Part shown: positions 1 to 6,490 of the stretch, piece by piece
Position numbering within the stretch: position 1 is the stretch's first letter
Layout: every line of letters begins with the position of its first letter
From: Rhodospirillales bacterium
GTDB taxonomy: Bacteria; Pseudomonadota; Alphaproteobacteria; Rhodospirillales; Casp-alpha2
Length of the DNA stretch: 9,787 bases
Reading direction: 5' to 3'
Assembly (NCBI GenBank): GCA_028282185.1
Contig: JANQIJ010000073.1
Coordinates: 1-9,787, forward strand
Notes under the pieces: generated by a model
Database searches by the model: none
What the model was told of the DNA's origin: nothing
The model's input: the letters and a program-made list of their open reading frames with translations, nothing else
Position numbers and translations under genes: made by a program

Positions 1-1
1 C

Positions 2-334
2 CCCCGCTGTTGGGGCAACATATACGACCGGGAAGGCCGCCAACGGGTCCACTTCCATCCGCCCGGCTGGCTCAGCGGCGTCTATTACCCCGCCCTGCCG
101 GACAGCATGAAGGACGGCACCGCAAGTGAGGCCGAGGGCTGCATCGAATTCGGCCGCGCCGCCCATATGATGCGCGTCGACGACGACCCGCCGGTCCGCC
201 TGGTCCGGCCGGAAGAGGGCATGATGGTGCTGTTCCCGTCCTACGTCGGGCATCAGACGATCCCGGTCACCTCCAGCGACAGCTTCCGGGTGAGCATCGC
301 CTTCGACCTGGAACCCTTGGACGCCGCCGACTGA
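2..334 (+). CDS. Putative 2OG-Fe(II) oxygenase, C-terminal part (5' end outside window)
   Basis: The reading frame is open from base 2 to a TGA at 332-334, giving about 110 residues, so the gene starts before the window. An ATG at 107 is internal, because the conserved part lies upstream of it. Visible motifs are VHFHPPGWLSGVYY (bases 47-88), with a His pair followed by the SGVYY strand, then LFPSYVGHQTIP (distal His codon at 251-253), then FRVSIAFDL. This order resembles, from memory, the family of putative 2OG-Fe(II) oxygenases often attached to TPR repeats. There the His residues would bind iron and the final Arg would bind 2-oxoglutarate. Family assignment is by pattern recognition. Substrate is unknown. 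The usual HxD iron-binding pair is not obvious in this fragment, where HFH stands instead, so catalytic competence is not shown. The gene converges on the gph-like gene 34 bp downstream. Confidence 0.72.
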   Translation, partial: PRCWGNIYDREGRQRVHFHPPGWLSGVYYPALPDSMKDGTASEAEGCIEFGRAAHMMRVDDDPPVRLVRPEEGMMVLFPSYVGHQTIPVTSSDSFRVSIAFDLEPLDAAD

Positions 335-339
335 CGGCC

Positions 340-362
340 TCGCCGGCGGATCGCCTCGGCGA
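340..362. terminator. Possible hairpin between convergent genes
   Basis: The arms TCGCCG (340-345) and CGGCGA (357-362) are perfect inverted repeats around an 11-base loop. They lie in the 34-bp gap between the oxygenase stop and the gph-like stop. On the + strand the stem is followed by CCTTTCTC, a weak T-tract. The position suits a terminator, but the short stem and poor T-tract make this only a candidate. Confidence 0.25.
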
Positions 363-368
363 CCTTTC

Positions 369-1052
369 TCAACCGTCCTTGAGCGCCGGGATCAAGTCAT
401 CGAAATGGTCGATTACACGATCGGCGCCAAGCTCGGCGACGGGTCCGTGGGCGTAACCGAAGCTGACCGCGATCACCGGCACTTGGGCCGCCCGGGCGAC
501 GCCGACGTCGTTGTGATTGTCGCCGACCATGACGGCCCGCGCCGCCGAAACGTCCAGACCGGCCAACACATGATGCAGGTGCGCCGGGTCCGGTTTGCGA
601 CGGCCCGGCACGGTGTCCCCCCCGGCGACGGCCGTGAAGAACCGGGCGAGATCCAGCTTGTCCAGCACCTCGGCCGTGGCCCCCGCCGGCTTGTTCGTGC
701 AGACGCCCAGCCGCACGCCGGCGTCGCGGAGCCCTTCAAGCGCCCGGACGGCGCCGGGATAGGGCTGTGTCCGGGCGGTGGCGTTGGCCTCATAGTAGTC
801 GGCGAACCAGGCGACGTGATCGGCGAGTTCGCTGTCTTTCGGCAGATCGCCGGTGGCCAGGAAGGCGCGCTCGACCAGTTTGGGCAAACCGTCGCCGACC
901 ATCATGACCACCGCATCGCGGTCCAGCGAGGTTCGGCCGACCCGCGCCATCAAGACGTTCAGACCGTCGATCAAATCCCAGATACTGTCGACCAGGGTCC
1001 CATCAAGGTCGAAGACCACGGCCCCGGGTAAGCGCTCCTTAACACCTGTCAT
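369..1052 (-). CDS. gph: HAD-family phosphatase, phosphoglycolate phosphatase-like
   Basis: This 227-residue protein has all four motifs of haloacid-dehalogenase phosphatases. Motif I is DLDGT at 15-19 (nucleophile Asp15, acid/base Asp17). Motif II is the CTN segment with Thr119. Motif III is KPDP with Lys153. Motif IV is GDNHND with Asp178 and Asp182, which bind Mg. The helical cap between motifs I and II, the length and the KPDP context fit phosphoglycolate phosphatase, which removes 2-phosphoglycolate formed during DNA repair or oxygenation reactions. Related HAD enzymes with other sugar-phosphate substrates cannot be excluded. The ATG at 1052 was chosen because the fold begins a few residues later; the frame stays open to 1196, but those extra 48 residues are Arg/Cys-rich and unlike the family. 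A weak GGA lies 8 bases upstream of the start. The gene diverges from glmU, a neighbour arrangement I recall from other alphaproteobacteria. Confidence 0.88.
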   Translation of the reverse strand: MTGVKERLPGAVVFDLDGTLVDSIWDLIDGLNVLMARVGRTSLDRDAVVMMVGDGLPKLVERAFLATGDLPKDSELADHVAWFADYYEANATARTQPYPGAVRALEGLRDAGVRLGVCTNKPAGATAEVLDKLDLARFFTAVAGGDTVPGRRKPDPAHLHHVLAGLDVSAARAVMVGDNHNDVGVARAAQVPVIAVSFGYAHGPVAELGADRVIDHFDDLIPALKDG

Positions 1053-1203
1053 TGCAAGATTCCGTAACAAACTGTGACTTGGACAACCCAAGATGTTGTG
1101 GCAACTTGCGCACCGGAATGCCAGCGGTTTCCGCCACCTGTCCCATCGCAATCGATTGGCCCGCCGGTAACCGAGACGACCACCGAGAAAGCCCACCCTG
1201 TCG
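1053..1203. promoter_or_regulatory. Divergent gph / glmU intergenic region
   Basis: These 151 bp separate two divergent genes and must hold their promoters or leaders. I could not identify convincing -35/-10 pairs on either strand. Two small symmetric elements sit close together: CTTGG-ACAAC-CCAAG (1078-1092) and GTTG-TGG-CAAC (1095-1105). They could be operator half-sites or chance. Upstream of the glmU ATG, GAGAAAG about 12 bases away is the only Shine-Dalgarno-like run, and it is weak. Confidence 0.45.
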
Positions 1204-2592
1204 ATGGCCGATCAAACGATCCGTTCAACCTTGTCGATTGTCCTGGCCGCCGGCCTGGGCACACGGATGAAATCGGCCCGGCCCAAGGTGTTGCACCCGG
1301 TGGCCGGACGGCCGTTGGTCGACCACGTATTGGCAGCGGTTGCCGCGGCGGGGGTCGACGATACCGTCGTCGTCATCGGCGATGGAATGGACGACCTGGC
1401 CGCCGCCGTCCGGCCCCATGCGACAGCAATCCAGAAACGGCGCCTGGGCACGGCCCATGCGCTGTTGGCGGCGCGGCACAGAATCGCCGCCGATCCGCCG
1501 GACGACCTGATCATCCTGTTCGGCGACACCCCGTTGATCACGGCCGAAACCGTCAATGCGATGCTGGACCGCCGACGGCAGGCGGACGCCCCGGGCGTCG
1601 TCGTCCTGGGGTTCGAGCCGACGGACCCGGGGGCCTATGGCCGCCTGATCCTGGCCGACGACGACCGCCTTGAGGCCATCGTCGAGGCCAGGGACGCGAG
1701 CCCGGAACAGTTGGCGGTCAGGTTGTGCAATTCCGGCGTGATGGTGATCGACGGCGCGCGGGCGCTCACCTGGTTGGAACGCATCGACAACGACAATGCC
1801 AAGGGCGAGTACTACCTGACCGACATCGTCGCCATCGCCCGCGCGGACGGCGCCGGCGCCGCGGTGGTGATCGGCGATCCCGATGAAGTCCTGGGCGTCA
1901 ATTCCCGGGCCGAACTGGCGGTCGCCGAGGCGATCACGCAAACCCGGTTGCGGGCCCGGGCCATGGCCGGCGGCGCGACCCTGAGCGACCCGACGACGGT
2001 GTATTTTTCTTGGGACACGGAACTGGGCAGCGACGTCACCGTGGGACCGAACGTGGTCTTCGGCCCGGGCGTCACGGTCGCGGACGGGGTCGAAATCCGG
2101 GCGTTCTGTCATATCGAGGGTGCCCACGTCGCGACGGGATCGGTGATCGGCCCGTTCGCGCGCCTGCGCCCGGGCGCGCAACTGGACCGTAACGTGCGGA
2201 TCGGCAACTTCGTCGAGGTCAAGGCGGCGGACCTAGGCGCCGGTGTCAAGGTCAATCACCTGTCCTACGTCGGCGACAGCACGGTCGGCGCCGGCGCCAA
2301 CATCGGCGCCGGAACCATCACCTGCAACTATGACGGCCATCTGAAATCGCGCACCGTGATCGGCGACGGCGCCTTCATCGGCTCGAACACGGCCCTGGTC
2401 GCCCCCGTCACCATCGGCGACGGCGCGATCATCGGCGCCGGCAGCGCCGTGGCCAAGGACGTGGCCGCCGATGCCCTAGCGGTGACCCGCGCGCCGCAGA
2501 AGGAAATCGCCGGCTGGGCGCGGCGCTTCAACGAGCACCAGGCGGCGGAGAAACGCCGGCGGGCCAAGGCCGCTTCGAAGGCCGGAAAATAG
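1204..2592 (+). CDS. glmU: Bifunctional GlmU: UDP-GlcNAc pyrophosphorylase / GlcN-1-P acetyltransferase
   Basis: GlmU acetylates glucosamine-1-phosphate with acetyl-CoA and then couples the product to UTP, giving UDP-N-acetylglucosamine for peptidoglycan and lipid A. The 462-residue protein has the nucleotidyltransferase signature LAAGLGTRMKSARPKVLH at 14-31 and FGDTPLI at 106-112 (Asp108 would bind Mg). The C-terminal half is a left-handed beta-helix of hexapeptide repeats, with PFARLRPGA, IGNFVEVK, NHLSYVGD (His352, matching the catalytic base His363 of the E. coli enzyme) and NIGAGTITCNYDG. Both activities therefore look intact. The protein ends in a basic Lys/Arg/Ala-rich tail (about residues 450-462), as in many alphaproteobacterial homologues. 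The ATG at 1204 places the signature 14 residues in, as is usual. glmS follows after 5 bp, so the two are almost certainly cotranscribed. Confidence 0.97.
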   Translation: MADQTIRSTLSIVLAAGLGTRMKSARPKVLHPVAGRPLVDHVLAAVAAAGVDDTVVVIGDGMDDLAAAVRPHATAIQKRRLGTAHALLAARHRIAADPPDDLIILFGDTPLITAETVNAMLDRRRQADAPGVVVLGFEPTDPGAYGRLILADDDRLEAIVEARDASPEQLAVRLCNSGVMVIDGARALTWLERIDNDNAKGEYYLTDIVAIARADGAGAAVVIGDPDEVLGVNSRAELAVAEAITQTRLRARAMAGGATLSDPTTVYFSWDTELGSDVTVGPNVVFGPGVTVADGVEIRAFCHIEGAHVATGSVIGPFARLRPGAQLDRNVRIGNFVEVKAADLGAGVKVNHLSYVGDSTVGAGANIGAGTITCNYDGHLKSRTVIGDGAFIGSNTALVAPVTIGDGAIIGAGSAVAKDVAADALAVTRAPQKEIAGWARRFNEHQAAEKRRRAKAASKAGK

Positions 2593-2597
2593 ACGAT

Positions 2598-4421
2598 ATG
2601 TGTGGAATCATCGGCATTCTCGGCAAGCAGCCGGCCGCTCCCTTGTTGCTCGACGGCCTGAAACGGCTGGAATACCGGGGATATGATTCGGCCGGCATCG
2701 CCACCCTGGTCAACGGCGTCATCGACCGGCGCCGGGCCGAAGGCAAGTTGGTCAACCTGGCGGCCGACCTGGACGAGGCGCCGCTGGCCGGGACCGTGGG
2801 CATCGGCCATACCCGCTGGGCGACCCACGGCGTGCCCAACGAGATCAACGCCCATCCGCACGCCACCGAACGGGTCGCCGTGGTGCACAACGGGATTATC
2901 GAGAATTACAAGGAGCTGCGCGCCGAACTGACCGCCAAGGGCTGCAACCTGGCGTCCGACACGGATACGGAAGTGATCGTCCACTTGATCACCCAAGAGA
3001 TATTGGGCGGCCGGCCGCCCCGCGAGGCGGTGGCCGCCACCTTGACCCGACTGGAAGGCGCTTTCGCCCTGGCGATCATTTTCGCCGGCGCGCACGACCT
3101 GATGATCGGCGCCCGGCGCGGCAGCCCGCTGGCCGTCGGTTTCGGCGACGGCGAAATGTACTTGGGTTCGGACGCCCTGGCGCTGGCGCCCCTGACCGAA
3201 AGGATCATGTACCTGGAGGATGACGATTGGACGGTGCTCACCGAAGCCGGCGCAGAGGTTTTTGCCGGCGACGGCAGGGCCGTCGACCGCGAGGTCAGAC
3301 GCACGGAACTGTCGGGGGCCGCCATCGGCAAGGGTGAGTATCGGCATTTCATGCTCAAGGAAATCTACGAACAGCCCCAGGTGATCGGCGACACCCTGCA
3401 GAGTTTCATCAACCCGGCCAACCGCACGATCACGGTGCCGGACCTGCCGTTCGACCCGACGGCCATCGATCGTCTGACCCTGGTGGCCTGCGGCACGTCT
3501 TACTATGCCTGTCTGACCGCCAAGTACTGGTTCGAGGATCTGGCGGGGATCCCGGTGGAAGTCGACATCGCCTCGGAATTCCGCTACCGCGCGCCGCCGA
3601 TGGCCGGGCGCGGCGCGGCGTTGTTCATTTCTCAATCGGGAGAAACCGTCGATACATTGGCGGCTTTGCGCTATGCCCGGGAAAAGGGGCAGGCCATTCT
3701 GGCCGTGGTCAACCAACCGGAAAGCGCCATCGCCCGCGAATCGGACATGGTCCTGCATACCAATGCCGGGCCGGAAATCGGCGTCGCCTCGACCAAGGCC
3801 TTCACCACCCAGTTGACGGTTCTGGCCTGCCTGGCGATCGCCGTGGCCCGGGGACGCGGCAGAATCGATAGCGACGCGGAGGCCCGCCTGACCGGCGCAT
3901 TGGCCGAGGTGCCGGGCCGGGCCGCCGAAATTCTCAATCACGACGAACGGCTGAAGGCAATCGCCCATGACGTGGCCGAAGCCCGGGACGTGCTCTATCT
4001 CGGACGCGGCACCAGCTATCCCATCGCTCTGGAAGGCGCCCTGAAACTGAAGGAGATTTCCTATATCCACGCGGAAGGCTACGCCGCCGGAGAAATGAAG
4101 CACGGCCCCATTGCGCTGATCGACGAACAGGTGCCGGTGATCGTCATCGCGCCCTCGGACCCGTTGTTCGACAAGACGGCGTCCAACGTCCAGGAAGTCA
4201 TGGCCCGGGGCGGGCGCGTGATCGTGATTTCCGATGCTGCGGGTGTCGACGCCCTGGCCGACGGCGCCGAAAGCACGGTTGCCCTGCAGGCCGTTGATCC
4301 CTTTGTCGCGCCGATCCTGTATGCCATCCCCGTGCAATTGTTGGCCTACCACGTGGCGGTGCTCAAGGGCACGGACGTCGACCAGCCGCGCAACCTGGCG
4401 AAAAGCGTGACGGTGGAGTAA
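2598..4421 (+). CDS. glmS: Glutamine-fructose-6-phosphate aminotransferase (isomerizing)
   Basis: GlmS converts fructose-6-phosphate and glutamine to glucosamine-6-phosphate and glutamate in the cytoplasm, the committed step of amino-sugar synthesis. The product has 607 residues, close to the 609 of E. coli. It starts MCGIIGILG, so Met removal exposes the catalytic Cys. The glutaminase domain (about 2-230) shows GHTRWATHG (Arg73, Trp74, His77), HNG at 97-99 and DTDTE with Asp123. Two SIS sugar-isomerase domains follow. The first has CGTS at 298-301, SQSGET at 345-350 and STKAF at 398-402. The second has GRGTSYPIALEGALKLKE, with Glu486 at the place of E. coli Glu488. The C-terminal NLAKSVTVE supplies the conserved Lys602. 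No residue looks lost. The start lies 5 bp after glmU, with GGAAA inside the glmU end as the likely ribosome site. This leaves no room for a leader or ribozyme of its own. Confidence 0.98.
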   Translation: MCGIIGILGKQPAAPLLLDGLKRLEYRGYDSAGIATLVNGVIDRRRAEGKLVNLAADLDEAPLAGTVGIGHTRWATHGVPNEINAHPHATERVAVVHNGIIENYKELRAELTAKGCNLASDTDTEVIVHLITQEILGGRPPREAVAATLTRLEGAFALAIIFAGAHDLMIGARRGSPLAVGFGDGEMYLGSDALALAPLTERIMYLEDDDWTVLTEAGAEVFAGDGRAVDREVRRTELSGAAIGKGEYRHFMLKEIYEQPQVIGDTLQSFINPANRTITVPDLPFDPTAIDRLTLVACGTSYYACLTAKYWFEDLAGIPVEVDIASEFRYRAPPMAGRGAALFISQSGETVDTLAALRYAREKGQAILAVVNQPESAIARESDMVLHTNAGPEIGVASTKAFTTQLTVLACLAIAVARGRGRIDSDAEARLTGALAEVPGRAAEILNHDERLKAIAHDVAEARDVLYLGRGTSYPIALEGALKLKEISYIHAEGYAAGEMKHGPIALIDEQVPVIVIAPSDPLFDKTASNVQEVMARGGRVIVISDAAGVDALADGAESTVALQAVDPFVAPILYAIPVQLLAYHVAVLKGTDVDQPRNLAKSVTVE

Positions 4422-4490
4422 CCGGCCGCCCCTGCCGCCCGGTTGATCCAGGCCCTTTACCCCGCCCGCGCGGCGCCGCAAGATGCCCCG

Positions 4491-5303
4491 ATGATCGATC
4501 CCGCCGCCGTTCTGGAACAAGCCGTCGCCCAGCATAACGCCGGCCGTTTCGACGCGGCGGCGACGCTCTATCGCCAGGTCCTGGACGTCGCGCCGGACAC
4601 GTTCGACGCGCGGTTGCTGTTGGGCTCGGCGCTCAATGCCCAAGGCCACCCGGACCAGGCAGAACCGCATCTTGCCGCCGCCCGGGAACTTGATCCGGAG
4701 AACGCCGACGCGGCCCTGCTTTATGCCATGGTCCTGGACGGGCAGGACAAGCACGCGGAAGCGGCGGACGCCTTTCGCCGGGTCGTCGCCTTGATGCCGG
4801 ACTTTGTCGACGGTGCCATCAAGCTGGCCGAGCACCTGGTCGCGACCGGGGACCTTCGCGACGCGGCGGACGTGATCTTCGAATTGATCAATCGTCAGCC
4901 GGAATGCGTCGAGGCGCATTTCGAGTACGGCCGCCTGGCCCGCCGCGCCGGCGGCCATGAATTCGCGGCAGAGAGCTTTCGGCGCGTGGTCGAACTTGCC
5001 CCCGACCTTGCCGTCGGCCACGCCAATCTGGGACAGACGCAAATCGATCTGGGGAAGTTCGAGGACGCCATCGACGCCTTGCGCAGGGCGGCGGCCCTGG
5101 ACCCGGAAGATCACGTCGTCCATTTCCAAATGGGCCGGGCCTGCCAGCTGGCGGGCGACCTGGATCGGGCCATGGACTGTTATCGAAAGGCCGTGGCGGC
5201 GGACAAGGCCGCCTTCAAGCTGATCCTGAAAAGCCAGGAATGGGGGCCGCGCGGACAGCTTTGGTTGGACGTGGCGGCCTTGCGAGAAGAGTTGGGCGCC
5301 TGA
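4491..5303 (+). CDS. TPR protein: seven contiguous 34-residue TPR units
   Basis: The protein has 270 residues and no signal peptide or membrane segment, so it is probably cytoplasmic. After five residues it divides into seven gapless 34-residue TPR units (6-39, 40-73, 74-107, 108-141, 142-175, 176-209, 210-243). Most units carry the expected small residue at unit position 8, a Gly at or near 13, Ala at 18-20 and Pro at 30 (for example LDPENAD). A 27-residue C-terminal segment containing WGPRG and LWLDVAALREEL closes it. TPR arrays bind peptides, so a scaffold or adaptor role is likely, but no partner is evident. It starts 69 bp after glmS on the same strand with no terminator between, so read-through from glmUS is plausible. 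The ATG at 4491 is chosen. A TTG at 4443 in the same frame would add 16 Ala/Pro-rich residues, and neither start has a clear ribosome site. Similar TPR blocks occur fused to oxygenases like the one at the left edge, but no such domain is present here. Confidence 0.85.
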   Translation: MIDPAAVLEQAVAQHNAGRFDAAATLYRQVLDVAPDTFDARLLLGSALNAQGHPDQAEPHLAAARELDPENADAALLYAMVLDGQDKHAEAADAFRRVVALMPDFVDGAIKLAEHLVATGDLRDAADVIFELINRQPECVEAHFEYGRLARRAGGHEFAAESFRRVVELAPDLAVGHANLGQTQIDLGKFEDAIDALRRAAALDPEDHVVHFQMGRACQLAGDLDRAMDCYRKAVAADKAAFKLILKSQEWGPRGQLWLDVAALREELGA

Positions 5304-5324
5304 TTTCCGCACCGGCCCGCGTCC

Positions 5325-5354
5325 GCGCGCCTGCGATGCCGTTTCAGGACGCGC
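5325..5354. terminator. Possible hairpin between convergent genes
   Basis: GCGCG-CCTG (5325-5333) pairs with CAGG-A-CGCGC (5345-5354), giving nine base pairs with one bulged A and an 11-base loop. It lies in the 98-bp gap between the TPR gene and the convergent gene ending at 5402. No T-tract follows on either strand, so it is at most a weak or Rho-assisted terminator. Confidence 0.25.
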
Positions 5355-5401
5355 GTTGATCGTCCGCCCCCGCCCGGCCGGAATTCCCGCTTTGGGCCCG
5401 G

Positions 5402-6118
5402 CTACTTCTTCTGCCGATACTGGCGCCGGTAGTGTTTCGAATGGCTGCGCAAGTTCTGCAGGACCTCCCGGGCCTGGGCCTGGTCGCCACCATCCATCAC
5501 ACCGAACGACATGTTGATGTGAAGCGCGCGCCGTTCCACGGGAACGACCTGGACGACGGGCGTTCCCTTGGGCAATACGCCTTCGAAAGCGTCGTCGGTC
5601 CAGGCCGCCGGAAAATGCACGAAATGCTCGGAATAGCGGTCGCAATCGACGACCCCGGTCAGGGTAAGGAAAGGCAGATCGGTCCGGTTGAACGGATGGG
5701 TGAACAAAAGCGAATATCCGTCGGGCACGCGGATCGTCCAAAAATTGATGAACTTGATCAACAGGCGGCCGTCGCCCTCGAGCGGTGAACCGGTGGCCTG
5801 GGTCGGGTGATGATGGGCCAGGGGCGCCGACATGGGCAGGGCGCGGACCGAGGGCACATCGATGGGGAATTCCCGCCAATCCCATTCAAACCGCTTATCC
5901 CGATAGGTCACGTCGCAGGGCAGCGGGATCATGAACCCCGCGGTCATGGCGTCGACCACGGGGGGGCATTGCTTGACCGTCGGCAGGGATTCTTCGAGGA
6001 CCGGATCATCGGCCTTCATCGGCATGCGTTTGAACCATTCGGGCAACATCAGTTTGGCGGCGACCGGACGCGGCAGGATCGGCGCCAATTCGGGATGGCA
6101 TTTGAAGTCTATCTGCAT
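5402..6118 (-). CDS. Conserved-looking protein of unknown function, 238 residues
   Basis: I do not recognise a named domain. The ATG at 6118 has GAGG six bases upstream (6125-6128), the best ribosome site in this stretch, so it is preferred over the open frame that continues to 6232. Distinct blocks are LPEWFKRMP (25-33), TVKQCPPVVDAMTAGFMIPL (47-66), AHHHPTQA (101-108), FTHPFNRTDLPF (139-150), GVVDCDRY (155-162) and EGVLPKGTPVVQVVPVERR (179-197). The last 15 residues are basic (RSHSKHYRRQYRQKK). The mix of aromatic, Pro and beta-prone stretches suggests a soluble, mainly beta-strand globular protein. There is no signal peptide or membrane segment. From memory, uncharacterised proteins in marine T4-like phages share the CPP-DAM-G-IPL, HPFN-DLPF and GTPVVQV pattern; this is unverified. 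Base composition does not set the gene apart from its neighbours. It converges on the TPR gene and appears to be monocistronic. Confidence 0.82.
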   Translation of the reverse strand: MQIDFKCHPELAPILPRPVAAKLMLPEWFKRMPMKADDPVLEESLPTVKQCPPVVDAMTAGFMIPLPCDVTYRDKRFEWDWREFPIDVPSVRALPMSAPLAHHHPTQATGSPLEGDGRLLIKFINFWTIRVPDGYSLLFTHPFNRTDLPFLTLTGVVDCDRYSEHFVHFPAAWTDDAFEGVLPKGTPVVQVVPVERRALHINMSFGVMDGGDQAQAREVLQNLRSHSKHYRRQYRQKK

Positions 6119-6402
6119 GGCGGGCCTCGAATGCGGGACGCGACGACAGATCGCAACACGGGAGAGGACCCGTGCCCGAGCCGACGGTTTCCTATACCAC
6201 GCCAAACGCATGCCTGGCGATGCCACCAACACGCCGCGGCCCAGGGCGATGGCGCGCTCACCCGCCCCGCCGGATCCTCTGGTGCCGCCAACTTCCGCGA
6301 CGACGGGGTCCGGCCCGACGGGCGAATCCCTGCCAATGGCAGTCGACCCGGCGATGGGACGGCCGCGGCCGTATGACGGGCAAAAGAAGACGGGACAAAG
6401 GA
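6119..6402. other. Non-coding stretch upstream of the unknown gene
   Basis: No gene is supported here. Open frames crossing it on the + strand are antisense extensions without family features. The stretch should hold the promoter of the - strand gene starting at 6118. A possible -10 is TATAGG, read on the - strand from about 6200, but the -35 match is poor. A perfect hairpin, CACGGG (6157-6162) with CCCGTG (6169-6174) around a six-base loop, would lie in the 5' leader, about 40-55 bases before the start codon. Confidence 0.4.
6125..6128 (-). promoter_or_regulatory. Shine-Dalgarno site fixing the start of the unknown gene
   Basis: CCTC on the + strand reads GAGG on the - strand, six bases before the ATG at 6118. 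It decides for that ATG over longer in-frame starts. Confidence 0.65.
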
Positions 6403-6430
6403 AAACAGCCGCCCCGAAGGACGGCTGTTT
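6403..6430 (-). terminator. Rho-independent terminator of the porin gene
   Basis: Read on the - strand, AAACAGCCGTCC-TTCG-GGGCGGCTGTTT forms a 12-bp stem with one U-G pair. It closes on a C(UUCG)G tetraloop, an unusually stable cap. The transcript continues TTTTCCTTTG beyond the stem base, a short U-rich tail. It lies about 60 bases beyond the porin stop and is oriented to end that transcript. The A-run at the other stem end could let it also work for + strand transcripts. Confidence 0.85.
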
Positions 6431-6441
6431 CCCAAGTAAAA

Positions 6442-6454
6442 GCTCTTTAAGAGC
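6442..6454. repeat. Short palindrome in the porin 3' region
   Basis: GCTCTTTAAGAGC is symmetric around its central base. In the porin transcript it can form a 5-bp stem followed by UUUUA, a minor terminator-like hairpin between the GC-rich hairpin and the main terminator. Confidence 0.4.
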
Positions 6455-6461
6455 GTCAGGG

Positions 6462-6479
6462 GGGGAACCGGGGTTCCCC
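6462..6479. repeat. GC-rich inverted repeat just after the porin stop codon
   Basis: GGGGAACC (6462-6469) and GGTTCCCC (6472-6479) are perfect inverted repeats separated by two bases. As RNA this would be a 7-bp stem with a four-base loop, beginning about 11 bases after the porin TAA. No T-tract follows, so it is more likely an mRNA 3' stabilising element than a terminator. Confidence 0.55.
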
Positions 6480-6490
6480 AGGAACGACCC

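Noticed and set aside
107..334. ATG at 107 as the start of a small separate gene
   Set aside because: The frame is open to the window edge and the conserved VHFHPPGWLSGVYY block lies upstream of it, so it is an internal Met of a longer gene.
2593..2597. glmS ribozyme/riboswitch upstream of glmS
   Set aside because: Only 5 bp separate glmU and glmS, and that element is known from Gram-positive bacteria. There is no room for it here.
2328..5885. Very long - strand open frame read as a real giant protein
   Set aside because: It is antisense to glmU, glmS and the TPR gene, overlaps the unknown gene at 5402-6118 in another frame, has no ribosome site or domain, and has the composition of a GC-driven shadow.
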